A stretch of DNA of 64,000 nt from Pseudonocardia sp. HH130630-07 (GCF_001698125.1 NZ_CP013854.1:4650001-4714000); one strand, 5' to 3'. Positions 8,920-17,067 are shown, numbered from the stretch's first letter. Made by a program: numbers and translations. The notes: generated by a model from the letters alone, not told the origin.

Positions 8920-8982
8920 ATACAGACCTCCATCGCCGACAAGCTCGTTCGTCCGTGGTGGGGTACCCCGTCCGGCGACGGT

Positions 8983-9648
8983 CTAACCGCCGATCCGATG
9001 ATCGGGATCGAGCAGCCCGTGGTGCAGCGCGCGCAGGACGGCCCGGGTGCGGTCCCGGGTGCCCAGCTTGAGCAGCACGCTCGAGACGTGGTTCTTGACC
9101 GTCCCCTCGGCCAGGAACAGCGTCCGGGCGATCTCCCGGTTGGCGTAACCGGCGGCGAGCAGCCGCAGCACCTCCAGCTCGCGGCCGGTCAGCGGCTGCA
9201 CCCGGGCGTCGTCGGGGGGCGGGGGTGTCTCGCGCACGGCGCTCAGCAGGCGCTCGGTCACCGCCGGGCTGATCAGGGTGCCGCCGTCGGCCAGCGTGCG
9301 GACCGCGCCGACGAGCTGCTCCAGGGTCACGTCCTTGAGCAGGTAGCCGCGGGCACCGGCACGCAGCGCGCGCAGGACGAGCTCGTCGTCGTCGAACGTG
9401 GTCAGCACCAGCACCGGGACGTCGATCCCGCGGGCCCGGAGCTCGCCGAGCGCCCACAGCCCGTCGTGACGGGGCATGCGCAGGTCGAGCAGGACGACGT
9501 CGGGCCGGTGCCGCACGACGGCGTCCACCCCCTCGGCGCCGTCCCCGGCCTCGCCGACCACCTCGATGCCCTCGGCCAGCCCGAGCAGGCCGCGGATGCC
9601 GTGGCGGACCAGCGTCTGGTCGTCGACCAGGCACACCCGGACGGTCAC
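8983..9648 (-). CDS. LuxR-type (NarL/DesR-like) response regulator
   Basis: 221 aa. The receiver domain has the acidic pair VDDQ (9-10), phospho-acceptor Asp55 in VVLLDLRMP, the Thr in LTTFDDDE and Lys in YLLKDVT. It is followed by a LuxR helix-turn-helix (LTGRELEVLRLLAAGYANREIARTLFLAEGTVKNHVSSVLLKLG, about 150-195). The GTG start overlaps the histidine kinase stop (GTGA), so the pair is translationally coupled. Its probable target is the divergent ABC exporter at 10881-12553, the usual arrangement for DesKR-like drug or envelope stress systems. Confidence 0.95.
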   Translation of the reverse strand: MTVRVCLVDDQTLVRHGIRGLLGLAEGIEVVGEAGDGAEGVDAVVRHRPDVVLLDLRMPRHDGLWALGELRARGIDVPVLVLTTFDDDELVLRALRAGARGYLLKDVTLEQLVGAVRTLADGGTLISPAVTERLLSAVRETPPPPDDARVQPLTGRELEVLRLLAAGYANREIARTLFLAEGTVKNHVSSVLLKLGTRDRTRAVLRALHHGLLDPDHRIGG

Positions 9649-10817
9649 GGCAGCACCGCCGTCACCGCGAACCCGGTCGGGTGGGCCGGTCCGTACTCGG
9701 CGGTCCCGCCGTGAGCGGCGGCGCGCTCGGAGATCCCGCGCAGGCCGTTGCCGGGGACCCCGACGGGGCCGCCGCGGCCGTCGTCGCGGGCGCGCAGGCG
9801 CAGGCCGCCGCCGGGCTCGGCGTCGACCTCGATCCAGACGGTGGCGGCGTCGCCGTGCCGGATCGCGTTGGTCAGGATCTCCTGCACGCACCGGACGACG
9901 GTGACCGTGCGGTCCTCGTCGGGTTCGACGCCGTCGGCGACCCGGACGTGCACGACCGGGCGGGGGAGCCGGGCGGAGATCCGGTGCAGCGTCGTGGCCA
10001 GGTCGGGTGCCCGGCGGCGCACCTCGCCGACGGTGGACCGGACGTCGGCGAGCAGCTCGCGGGCGATCCCGCGGGCCCGGTCGACGTGCTCGGCGGTGTC
10101 CCGTCCGTGGGCGGCGATCTCCAGTTCGAGGGTGAGCGCGGTGAGCTGGTGCCCGACCAGGTGGTGCAGCTCGCGGGCGATGCGCAGGCGCTCCTGCGCG
10201 CGGCTGGACTCGGCGAGCGCGGCGCCGGCGGCGGCGAGCTCGGTGTGGGCGACGGCGAGCTCGCGCCGGGCGGCCTCCTCGCGCACGAGCGCGACGGTCA
10301 GCAGCACCGACGCCGTCTGCAGCATCAGGTAGATCACGGCCACGGTGAGCACGGCGACCGGGCCGCTGCCGGACAGCACCCCCGCGAGCGCGACGACGCC
10401 GACGTTGACCAGCACGATCGCCGCCGTCACCCGGCCGGGGCACAGGTGCACCGAGAGCGCCGCGGTGACCACGAGCAGGATCGGGACCCAGCCGAACCCG
10501 GGCGCCAGCAGGACCAGCGCCGCGGCCGCGGCCACCAGCACGGCCAGCACGGCGCGGGCCGGGCCGCGCCCGACGACGTCCTCCAGCCAGCCCGCGACGA
10601 CGAGCCCGCCGAGGAACACCGCGTAGACCGACCACCACAGCCACGGGGGGCCGAGGGTGCGGCCGCCGCCGTCGGCCAGCTGTTCCAGCGCGACCGGTAC
10701 GGCGAGCACGGCGCAGAGCACGGTCATGGTCGCTCCGGCGACGATGCTGGGTTCGATCCGGCGCACGACGGACAGGGTAGGGCGACCGGGCGGCGAGGGG
10801 TCAGTGCCGGAAGTCAT
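9645..10817 (-). CDS. Membrane sensor histidine kinase (HisKA_3 type)
   Basis: 390 aa. About five hydrophobic segments occupy residues 15-170, followed by a coiled-coil/DHp region with the H-box RLRIARELHHLVGHQLTALTLELEIA. The HATPase domain has the N-box EILTNAIRHGDA, the DDGRGGP loop and GNGLRGISERAAAHGG. The residue after the phospho-acceptor His is His rather than the usual Asp of HisKA_3 kinases (ELHH for ELHD). That Asp is linked to phosphatase/kinase chemistry, so activity may be biased. ATG at 10817; a GTG about 17 codons in (10766) is an alternative start. Cognate regulator lies immediately downstream. Confidence 0.93.
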   Translation of the reverse strand: MTSGTDPSPPGRPTLSVVRRIEPSIVAGATMTVLCAVLAVPVALEQLADGGGRTLGPPWLWWSVYAVFLGGLVVAGWLEDVVGRGPARAVLAVLVAAAAALVLLAPGFGWVPILLVVTAALSVHLCPGRVTAAIVLVNVGVVALAGVLSGSGPVAVLTVAVIYLMLQTASVLLTVALVREEAARRELAVAHTELAAAGAALAESSRAQERLRIARELHHLVGHQLTALTLELEIAAHGRDTAEHVDRARGIARELLADVRSTVGEVRRRAPDLATTLHRISARLPRPVVHVRVADGVEPDEDRTVTVVRCVQEILTNAIRHGDAATVWIEVDAEPGGGLRLRARDDGRGGPVGVPGNGLRGISERAAAHGGTAEYGPAHPTGFAVTAVLP

Positions 10818-10843
10818 GGGCGGTTCGCACGACGTCCGGCACT
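10803..10843. promoter_or_regulatory. Inverted repeat between histidine kinase and ABC exporter genes
   Basis: AGTGCCGG (10803-10810) and CCGGCACT (10836-10843) are perfect 8-bp inverted arms 25 bp apart, spanning the 63-bp divergent promoter region. They are a candidate binding site for the LuxR-type regulator. Such short repeats can arise by chance in GC-rich DNA. Confidence 0.3.
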
Positions 10844-10880
10844 GCCGCCGGCCGGGTCCCCGCCGCCACGATCTCCGGTC

Positions 10881-11804
10881 ATGGACGCGATCGAGGTGCA
10901 CGACCTGCACAAGCGCTACGGCGACCGGACCGTGGTCGACGGGATCGGCTTCGGTGTCCCGGCCGGATCGGTGACCGGCGTGCTCGGGCCCAACGGTGCC
11001 GGGAAGACGACCACCGTGGAGTGCGTGGCCGGGCTGCGCCGGCCCGACCGCGGGCACGTCCGGGTGCTCGGACTCGACCCGCGCCGGGACCGCCGGGCGG
11101 TCCGTGCGGTGCTGGGCGTGCAGCTGCAGGCCGCGGCGCTGCACGACATGCTCACCGCCGGGGAGCTGGTGCGCACCCACCGGGCGTTGCACCGCGACGG
11201 CGCCGACCCGGCCCGGCTGCTCGCCGCGGTCGGGCTCACCGACGTCGCCGCGACCCGGTTCGACCGGCTCTCCGGCGGCCAGCAGCAGCGGCTGTCGGTG
11301 GCCCTGGCGCTGGTCGGGAACCCACGGGTGGTGATCCTCGACGAGCTGACCACCGGCCTGGATCCGCGGTCCCGGGAGGAGGTGCTCGATCTCGTCCGCA
11401 GGCTGGCGGCGAGCGGGACGACGGTCCTGCTGGTCACGCACCGGACCGACGAGATCGAGCGGCTCTGTGACCGGGTGCTGCTGCTCGACGGCGGCCGGGT
11501 GGTCGCCGACGCCGCGCCGGCCGAGCTGGTGGCCGCGGCCGGCGTCGCCGTCCGGGTGCGGTTCCGGACGACCGGCCCGCTGGACCGGCCGGCGCTGCGG
11601 GCCCTGCCCGGCGTCCGCGCGCTGGAGCGGGTGGGGGAGGAGATCGTGGTCTCCGGCGACGGCGACCTGCTCGGCGCGGTGGGCCCCGAGCTGGTGCGCC
11701 AGGGGGTCCTCGCGACCGGCCTGCGCGAGCAGCGTCCGAGCCTGGACGACGCGTTCCTGGCCCTGACCGGCCGGGAGCTGCCCGAGGCCGGGGTGCCCGC
11801 ATGA
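10881..11804 (+). CDS. ABC exporter ATP-binding protein
   Basis: 307 aa. Walker A GPNGAGKT (about 36-43), Q-loop region LGVQLQAAALHD, signature LSGGQQQR, Walker B VVILDELTTGLD and H-loop LLVTHR. A C-terminal tail of about 90 residues follows, as in DrrA/CcmA-type drug and lipid exporters. ATG at 10881. The stop overlaps the permease start (ATGA). Divergent from a two-component system that probably controls it. Confidence 0.95.
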   Translation: MDAIEVHDLHKRYGDRTVVDGIGFGVPAGSVTGVLGPNGAGKTTTVECVAGLRRPDRGHVRVLGLDPRRDRRAVRAVLGVQLQAAALHDMLTAGELVRTHRALHRDGADPARLLAAVGLTDVAATRFDRLSGGQQQRLSVALALVGNPRVVILDELTTGLDPRSREEVLDLVRRLAASGTTVLLVTHRTDEIERLCDRVLLLDGGRVVADAAPAELVAAAGVAVRVRFRTTGPLDRPALRALPGVRALERVGEEIVVSGDGDLLGAVGPELVRQGVLATGLREQRPSLDDAFLALTGRELPEAGVPA

Positions 11805-12553
11805 GGGCCGGGACCCGTACCGGGGGGCTGCCGGCGGCCGGGTGGCTCGCACTGGTCGGTGCCGAGACCCGGATGGTCGCCCGGGACACCGCGGGCCTGG
11901 TCGTCCCGCTCGCGCTCCCGCTGCTGATCCTGACCATGGTCGGCTTCGCCGCCCTCGGCGACGGCACCGCGCTGGAGGTGACGGGGCTGCCGCTGGCGAT
12001 CGCGACGGTGCTCGGCCTGGTCGGGATCGTCAACGTGCCCAGCTTCCTGGCGACCTACCGGCGCAGCGGGGTGCTGCGCCGGCTCGGTGTCACCCCGGCC
12101 GGCCCGGTGCCGGTGCTCGTCGCGCAGGCGGTCGTCGGGTTCGGACAGGTGCTCGCCGGGGCGGGGCTGGCACTGGTCGTCGCGGTGGCGGGGTTCGGGG
12201 CCGGGCTGCCGGCGGCCCCGTGGACGGCGGCGGGCGGGCTGCTGCTGGCGACGGCGGCCTTCTTCGGGCTCGGCGCGCTGGTCGCGGCGCTGGCCCGTAC
12301 GGCGAACGCGGCGATCGCCGCCGGCCTCGTGCTGTTCCTCGGCACCGGGGCGCTGGGCGGCATGTTCGGCGACCCGGCGGCGTTGCCCGGCCCGCTCGCC
12401 GACGCCGGCCGGGTGCTGCCGTTCGGGGCGACCGTGCAGCTGCTCGGCGCGGCCTGGCAGGGCGTCCCGCCGGGGGTGGCGCCGGTGCTGGGGCTCCTGG
12501 GCACGGCGGTCCTGGCCGGGCTCGGGGCCGTCCGCTGGTTCCGCTGGGACTGA
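11801..12553 (+). CDS. ABC-2 type exporter permease
   Basis: 250 aa with six hydrophobic segments (for example GLVVPLALPLLILTMVGFAAL, LAIATVLGLVGIVNVPSFLATY, and VAPVLGLLGTAVLAGLGAV at the C-terminus). It has the ABC-2 layout, where segment 2 is followed by a cytoplasmic RRSGVLRRLGVTP loop. It pairs with the upstream ATPase through an ATGA overlap. Substrate unknown; drug, antibiotic or lipid export is typical for this pairing. Confidence 0.92.
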   Translation: MRAGTRTGGLPAAGWLALVGAETRMVARDTAGLVVPLALPLLILTMVGFAALGDGTALEVTGLPLAIATVLGLVGIVNVPSFLATYRRSGVLRRLGVTPAGPVPVLVAQAVVGFGQVLAGAGLALVVAVAGFGAGLPAAPWTAAGGLLLATAAFFGLGALVAALARTANAAIAAGLVLFLGTGALGGMFGDPAALPGPLADAGRVLPFGATVQLLGAAWQGVPPGVAPVLGLLGTAVLAGLGAVRWFRWD

Positions 12554-12610
12554 TGTGCCCGGCGGTGCCACCGATCCGGTGGTCATCGGGCCACGGGCGC
12601 CGAACCGGGC

Positions 12611-12616
12611 TAGTTT
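12611..12616 (+). promoter_or_regulatory. -10 element giving a leaderless transcript
   Basis: TAGTTT ends 7 nt before the ATG at 12624, so transcription would begin at or next to the start codon. There is no Shine-Dalgarno, which agrees with leaderless initiation. Confidence 0.55.
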
Positions 12617-12623
12617 GGGATCC

Positions 12624-13184
12624 ATGAGCGGAACCGGGTCGCTGGTCCTGCGGACCGTGGCCTGGTGTGCCGGCGCCGTGCTGGTGGGCGCCGCCGTGCT
12701 GACCGCGGCCGTCGTGGGCTTCGGGGCGCTCGTCGGACCGGCCGAGGCGGAGGCGGACAAGCAGATCGACACCGCCGCGGTGGCGGCGCGGGACTTCGCC
12801 CGGCTCGCCGAGACCGACCCGCGTGCCGCGCTCGTGTCGTGCAGCCCGGCCCGCGGCACCGACTTCGACGCGCTCGCCGGGGCGCTGCCGCCGGGGGCAC
12901 GGGCGGGTGAGGCGCGCTACGCCGTCGCCGACGGCGAGGTCGTCCTGCTCGCCGCCCCGATCGTCGGGACCGAGGGTGAGAACGACGGCGACCGGGCGGT
13001 CTGGGCCTACGGCCGGCAGGGCTTCGCCGCCGTCACCGAGGACGCCAGGGCCCTGTCACCGGGCCTGCCGGGCCCGCGGATCTACGCCCTGGACCCGTCG
13101 TCGCCGGGTGTGGTCCGGGCGGCGAGCTGCGTCGAGGCCGCGCAGCGGGTCACCGAGCGGGTCTCGCCCGCCGGCGGCCGCTGA
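12624..13184 (+). CDS. Membrane-anchored hypothetical protein
   Basis: 186 aa. One N-terminal transmembrane segment (VAWCAGAVLVGAAVLTAAVVGFGALV, about 12-37) anchors an extracytoplasmic domain of about 145 residues with two Cys (CSPARGTDF and AASCVEAAQ) that could form a disulfide. I do not recognise the family. Predicted leaderless start at ATG 12624. It lies between the ABC exporter and a PfpI-like gene on the same strand, with no clear functional link to either. Confidence 0.75.
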   Translation: MSGTGSLVLRTVAWCAGAVLVGAAVLTAAVVGFGALVGPAEAEADKQIDTAAVAARDFARLAETDPRAALVSCSPARGTDFDALAGALPPGARAGEARYAVADGEVVLLAAPIVGTEGENDGDRAVWAYGRQGFAAVTEDARALSPGLPGPRIYALDPSSPGVVRAASCVEAAQRVTERVSPAGGR

Positions 13185-13276
13185 TCCGCCCGTCCCGCGG
13201 CGCAGGGTTGGACGGCCGCGGAACGGGAACGCTGCGGTCGGAAGCACACGACCCGAACGCGACGGAGGAATCCACG

Positions 13277-13855
13277 GTGGCGAACGAACTCGAGGGCCGG
13301 ACGGTGGCGATCCTGGCCACGGACGGGGTCGAGCAGGTGGAGCTGACCCAGCCCCGCGAGGAGCTGCAGGCGGCGGGGGCACGGGTCGATCTCGTGTCGC
13401 TGTCCACCGGGTCGATCCAGGCGATGAACGGTGACATCGACAAGGCGGACACGTTCGACGTCGACCACGCGGTGGGCGACGTGTCGGCCGAGGGCTACGA
13501 CGCGCTGGTGCTGCCCGGCGGCACCATGAACCCGGACACGCTGCGGACCGACGCCGCGGCGGTGGCGTTCGTGCAGGCGTTCTTCCGGGCGGGCAAGCCG
13601 GTCGGCGCGATCTGCCACGGACCGTGGACCCTGATCGAGGCCGACGTGGTGCGGGGCCGGACGCTCACCTCGTTCCCGAGCATCCGCACCGATCTGCGCA
13701 ACGCGGGCGCGACGGTCGTCGACGAGCAGGTCGTCTGCGACGAGGGCCTGGTGACCAGCCGCAACCCCGACGACCTCGACGCGTTCTGCGCGAAGCTGAT
13801 CGAGGAGTTCGAGGAGGGCAAGCACCCGGTGCTGCGCGAGGGAGCCACCGCCTGA
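13277..13855 (+). CDS. DJ-1/PfpI family protein
   Basis: 192 aa, the normal length for a PfpI / YhbO-type protein. It starts GRTVAILATDGVEQVELTQPREEL. The nucleophile elbow GAICHGPW has the conserved Cys-His pair, and the conserved Glu is in GVEQVEL. Members are proposed glyoxalases, deglycases or stress chaperones; protease activity is doubtful. GTG start at 13277, with GGAGGA 7 nt upstream. A strong hairpin terminator follows at 13873-13906. Confidence 0.93.
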   Translation: MANELEGRTVAILATDGVEQVELTQPREELQAAGARVDLVSLSTGSIQAMNGDIDKADTFDVDHAVGDVSAEGYDALVLPGGTMNPDTLRTDAAAVAFVQAFFRAGKPVGAICHGPWTLIEADVVRGRTLTSFPSIRTDLRNAGATVVDEQVVCDEGLVTSRNPDDLDAFCAKLIEEFEEGKHPVLREGATA

Positions 13856-13872
13856 GCGACGGCGGTACGGGC

Positions 13873-13906
13873 ACGGCCCGGGTCCCGGTCACGGGATCCG
13901 GGCCGT
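13873..13906 (+). terminator. Hairpin terminator after the PfpI-like gene
   Basis: 15-bp stem (13873-13887 with 13892-13906, one G-U pair) closing a GTCA loop, 17 bp after the stop codon. There is no long T run, as is common in actinomycetes. Confidence 0.6.
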
Positions 13907-13941
13907 TCCGTGTTCCGGGCCGTTCGGTGTTCCGGGCCGTT
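13898..13941. repeat. 17-bp tandem repeat, 2.6 copies
   Basis: CCGGGCCGTT recurs at 13898, 13915 and 13932 with period 17; the spacers CCGTGTT and CGGTGTT differ by one base. The array begins inside the 3' arm of the terminator hairpin, so it looks like local duplication of the terminator arm. Confidence 0.7.
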
Positions 13942-14066
13942 TGCCCGGTGGCCCGCCGGGTAGCCGACCGTGGTGCCGGTGGGTGCGGTGCCGTCCCCCC
14001 CGCCCGCACCCGCCGGCACTCGTCCGTGGTGACCATCGGACGGACGGACGACCGCGAGGAGACCGC

Positions 14067-14918
14067 GTGCCCGACAACCCGACCGCCCAGCAGCAGGACC
14101 CGCCCGGCGGCACCGGACCGATGAACCCGCACCCGCGCGACGAGATGCGCGACTACCGGGGCCGGGACCTGCTCGCCGGCCAGGTCGCGCTGGTGACCGG
14201 CGGCGACTCCGGGATCGGCCGCGCGGTGTGTGTGGCGTTCGCCAAGGAGGGCGCCGACGTCGCGCTGGCCTACCTGTCCGAGGACGGCGACGCCGAGCAC
14301 ACCGCCGAGCTCGTCCGGGCCCAGGGCCGGCGCTGCCTGACCCTGCGCGGCGATCTCGGCGACGCCGGGCACTGCGCGGAGATCGTCCGGCGCACCGTGG
14401 ACGAGCTGGGCCGGCTCGACGTGCTGGTGAACAACGTCGCCACCCAGGAGCCGTACGACTCGCTGTCCGACATCACCGACGAGAAGTGGCTGCGCACGTT
14501 CGAGGTGAACATCCACAGCTTCTTCCGGGTCACCCGGGCCGCGCTGGACCATCTCCCGGACGGCGGGGCGATCATCAACACCGGGTCGGTGAACGGGCTG
14601 CGCGGCAACCCGACGCTGATCGACTACTCGGCGACCAAGGGCGCGGTGCAGTCACTGACGCACTCGCTCGCGCAGTCGCTGACCGGGCGCCGGATCCGGG
14701 TCAACTGCGTGGCTCCAGGTCCGGTGTGGACACCGTTGATCCCGGCGACGATGCCGGCGGACACCGTGGCCGGCTTCGGCGAGCAGACGCCGATGGGCCG
14801 GGCCGCGCAGCCCGACGAGATCGCCCCGTCGTACGTGTTCTTCGCCGCCCCGGCCCTGTCGTCCTACTACACCGGCGAGGTACTCGCCCCGGTCGGCGGC
14901 GAGACCATGCCGGGCTGA
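14067..14918 (+). CDS. SDR family oxidoreductase (YghA-like)
   Basis: 283 aa, with a 40-residue N-terminal extension (NPHPRDEMRDYRGRDLLAG) typical of the YghA / stress-associated SDR group. NAD(P)-binding TGGDSGIG, NNVAT and catalytic Ser-Tyr-Lys (NTGSVNG; YSATK) are present, then APGPVWTPL. GTG start at 14067 with GAGGAG just upstream. It probably reduces an aldehyde or ketone; substrate unknown. Convergent with YegP, with a palindromic repeat between them. Confidence 0.93.
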   Translation: MPDNPTAQQQDPPGGTGPMNPHPRDEMRDYRGRDLLAGQVALVTGGDSGIGRAVCVAFAKEGADVALAYLSEDGDAEHTAELVRAQGRRCLTLRGDLGDAGHCAEIVRRTVDELGRLDVLVNNVATQEPYDSLSDITDEKWLRTFEVNIHSFFRVTRAALDHLPDGGAIINTGSVNGLRGNPTLIDYSATKGAVQSLTHSLAQSLTGRRIRVNCVAPGPVWTPLIPATMPADTVAGFGEQTPMGRAAQPDEIAPSYVFFAAPALSSYYTGEVLAPVGGETMPG

Positions 14919-14969
14919 CCCCACCGGGCCCCGCTCTCCCCGACCCGCCCCCGCTCCCGCCCGATCCCG

Positions 14970-15018
14970 CACTCATGGAGCTTCGGCCCGGTCACCCGAG
15001 GCCGAAGCTCCATGAGTG
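14970..15018. repeat. Palindromic intergenic repeat, copy 1 (terminator-like)
   Basis: 19-bp perfect stem (14970-14988 / 15000-15018) with an 11-nt loop; arms start CACTCATGGAGCTTCGGCC. It lies between the convergent SDR and YegP genes. The same arms occur at 31063-31113, 47436-47484 and 47511-47559. Confidence 0.85.
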
Positions 15019-15045
15019 GAACCGGGGCGGGGTGTGGGAGGTGGG

Positions 15046-15228
15046 TCAGGAGTCCGTCTCGGTGATCTCGGCGCCCTCGGCCGCGCGCTGGACCGACTCG
15101 CAGCCCTTCTTCGCGGCCGCCTTCGTCTCGTAGGCCTCGCCGACGGCGACGACCTGCCCGTTGGTGGCCTTCAGCCGGAACCGGAACTTGCCGCCGCGGT
15201 CCTCGTACACCTCGAACTTGCCTGCCAT
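15046..15228 (-). CDS. YegP family protein (DUF1508)
   Basis: 60 aa, a single DUF1508 repeat: FEVYEDRGGKFRFRLKATNGQVVAVGEAYETKAAAKKGCESVQ. Well-known members carry one or two such units; the function is unknown and a stress role has been suggested. ATG at 15228 with GAGG upstream. A 9-bp-arm palindrome 60-80 bp upstream (15288-15309) overlaps its likely -10. Confidence 0.93.
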   Translation of the reverse strand: MAGKFEVYEDRGGKFRFRLKATNGQVVAVGEAYETKAAAKKGCESVQRAAEGAEITETDS

Positions 15229-15287
15229 GACGGGCCTCCTCGTCCTCGTGCGGAGCGATGGCTGTCGCTCCTGTCGACGGACCTGGA

Positions 15288-15309
15288 CGTTAGGCCATTC
15301 GGCCTAACG
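15288..15309. promoter_or_regulatory. Palindrome at the yegP-like promoter
   Basis: CGTTAGGCC-ATTC-GGCCTAACG: 9-bp perfect arms, 4-nt centre. On the minus strand the right part contains TAACGT, a plausible -10 for the YegP gene about 50 nt before its ATG. It could be an operator or the terminator of the MerR gene that ends at 15379. Confidence 0.45.
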
Positions 15310-15378
15310 ATGCGGGTCGGAACGGCCGCCCGTGCGGGATACCTTTCGGGTGACGCACGATCGTGCAGCCGACGTTCC

Positions 15379-15783
15379 TCATCCGGCGCGGCCGGCGCCG
15401 TCGTCGGGACGGGTCAGCGCCCGCAGCTCGCGCGAGAGCAGCTCCAGGCCGTGGATCCGGGCGTGCAGGGCCTCGATCCGGGACTCGGCGGCCGTCCGGT
15501 ACAGCTCGATCCGGCGACGGCGGTCGTCGTCCACCGGGCCACCGGCCCGCAGCTCGGTCCTGGCCGCGTCCATCGTGGACAGCAGGTCGAGGATCTGTTC
15601 CGGGTCGAGGTCGAGCGGGCGCAACGTCTTGACGAAGCGGAGCCGTTCCACGTCGTCCTCGGTGTAGAGGCGGAAACCGCCCGCGCTGCGCGCCGACGGT
15701 GTCACCAGGCCCAGCTCGTCCCAGTGCCGGATCGTCCGCAACGACAGGCCGACCCGGCCCGCCACCTCGCCGATCTGTTGCAC
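15379..15783 (-). CDS. MerR family transcriptional regulator
   Basis: 134 aa. The winged helix QQIGEVAGRVGLSLRTIRHWDELGLVTPSARSAGGFRLYTEDDVERLRFVKTLR is diagnostic. A dimerisation helix follows (about 80-130). There are no metal-binding Cys residues, so it is not a metal sensor of the MerR/CueR class. GTG start at 15783 with GAGGAG upstream. It is divergent from an atypical SDR, and a 16-bp palindrome lies between them. Confidence 0.93.
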   Translation of the reverse strand: MQQIGEVAGRVGLSLRTIRHWDELGLVTPSARSAGGFRLYTEDDVERLRFVKTLRPLDLDPEQILDLLSTMDAARTELRAGGPVDDDRRRRIELYRTAAESRIEALHARIHGLELLSRELRALTRPDDGAGRAG

Positions 15784-15806
15784 GCGTCCCTCCTCGCAGG
15801 CGAACG

Positions 15807-15822
15807 GCGACGGTACCGTCGC
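15807..15822. promoter_or_regulatory. 16-bp palindrome in the MerR/SDR divergent promoter
   Basis: GCGACGGTACCGTCGC is a perfect palindrome 24 bp upstream of the merR-like GTG and 85 bp upstream of the SDR ATG. MerR proteins bind such dyads between -35 and -10. Likely autoregulatory operator (inference). Confidence 0.45.
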
Positions 15823-15893
15823 GGTCCGGCGCCGGCGTTCAGCGGGCTCTCAGCGGGGGCGTCGTTCTCAGTGCTCGCACAGCGAGCGGTTCC

Positions 15894-15899
15894 TACGGT
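15894..15899 (+). promoter_or_regulatory. -10 element giving a leaderless SDR transcript
   Basis: TACGGT ends 7 nt before ATG 15907; no Shine-Dalgarno is present. Confidence 0.5.
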
Positions 15900-15906
15900 G
15901 ATCCCC

Positions 15907-16956
15907 ATGCCGACAGCACTGGTCACCGGGGGAAGTCGCGGGCTCGGAGAGGCGTACGCCCGAGAGCTCGGCGAACGCGGGTACTCCGTCGTCCTCGTCG
16001 GGAGCGACCGCGCACCCCTCGATGCCGCGGCCGAGCGGGTCGGGCGGGCCACCGGCGCCATCGTCGAGACCCTGGTGGCGGACCTGGCCGACCCGGCCGG
16101 GATCGCCGCCGTCGAGCACCGCCTCGTCGACCGCTACCTGCCGATCGAGCTGCTGGTGAACAACGCGGGCGTGGAGTGCGACGGCAGGCCCGCCGTCGCG
16201 CCGGCCGGTGACCGCGCCGCTGAGGTCGACGGCAAGGTCGCCGCGTTGGTGCGGCTCACCCGGGTGGCCGTCGCGACGATGGGCGGGCGCGGCCGGGGTG
16301 GCGTCCTCAACGTCGCCGGTCTCACCGGGGACCCGTCGTCCGGAGAGCACGCCTACGGCGAACTGCGGTCCCGGGTGCTGGCGTTCACCGAGTCGGTGAC
16401 GGCCTCCCTGCCGGGGACCGGGGTCGCCGTGACGGCCGTCGTCGCCGGTCGGGTCCGGGCCGAGCACGACCCGGCCGGACCGCGGCTGGACCCGGCGGTG
16501 GTGGCGTGCCGGTCACTGGACGATCTCGCCCGGCGGCGGCCGGTGTCGGTGCCCGGCCGGGTCCACCGGGCGCTCGCGGGGCACCTCGGATCGCCGCGGA
16601 CCGCGGTGCGCCTCGCGGCCCGGCTCGCCGGCCGCGGCCGGGAGGGCTGTGCGGGGTCCGGTCACGGCCGTGGCGGCGACGCCGGGACCACCCGGCCGTC
16701 GCCGGTGCCCGGCCCGTTCCGGGGTGCGCCGTCGCCGGTCCGGCCCGCCGACGACGCCGGTCTGCTCCCGGCGCTGCCGATCCGCCCGGCGCTCGCCCCG
16801 GCCGGGCACGGTCTCCGGTCCGGCCGCCCGGCCGGTGCGCGCCGGGCCGTCCGGTGGTCCGCGCCGCTGCCGGGACTGCCGGAGCTGCCGGTCCTGCAGC
16901 GCCCGGTGCAGCCCGGCCGGCCGGACCCGGTCACGGTCCCGGTCGCCGCGGGGTGA
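15907..16956 (+). CDS. Atypical SDR-fold protein with degenerate active site and long tail
   Basis: 349 aa. The Rossmann start TALVTGGSRGLGEAYARELGERGYSVVLVG and LLVNNAG are intact, so it should bind NAD(P). The catalytic positions differ from the family: the Ser strand reads VLNVAGLTG and the YxxxK motif reads YGELR, so both Ser and Lys appear lost. Residues from about 215 on form a Pro/Arg/Gly-rich tail with no recognisable domain. ATG at 15907 with a leaderless -10. Divergent from MerR, which may control it. It could be a non-catalytic NAD(P) sensor or a decaying enzyme; I cannot tell which. Confidence 0.75.
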   Translation: MPTALVTGGSRGLGEAYARELGERGYSVVLVGSDRAPLDAAAERVGRATGAIVETLVADLADPAGIAAVEHRLVDRYLPIELLVNNAGVECDGRPAVAPAGDRAAEVDGKVAALVRLTRVAVATMGGRGRGGVLNVAGLTGDPSSGEHAYGELRSRVLAFTESVTASLPGTGVAVTAVVAGRVRAEHDPAGPRLDPAVVACRSLDDLARRRPVSVPGRVHRALAGHLGSPRTAVRLAARLAGRGREGCAGSGHGRGGDAGTTRPSPVPGPFRGAPSPVRPADDAGLLPALPIRPALAPAGHGLRSGRPAGARRAVRWSAPLPGLPELPVLQRPVQPGRPDPVTVPVAAG

Positions 16957-17054
16957 TCCCGCGGCCCGCGCGGAGCGTCGAGGAAAGCGGCATTCCGGAC
17001 AGATGTGACGAGCGTCGCGATCATCGCGGGTGTCGGGAACGGGACGGGATGCCC

Positions 17055-17060
17055 TAGCGT
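17055..17060 (+). promoter_or_regulatory. -10 element of the Mn-riboswitch transcript
   Basis: TAGCGT places the transcript start at about 17067, directly at the 5' edge of the riboswitch. A 13-bp palindrome CGCGAT-C-ATCGCG (17016-17028) lies just upstream of the expected -35. Confidence 0.5.
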
Positions 17061-17067
17061 TCGGCAG

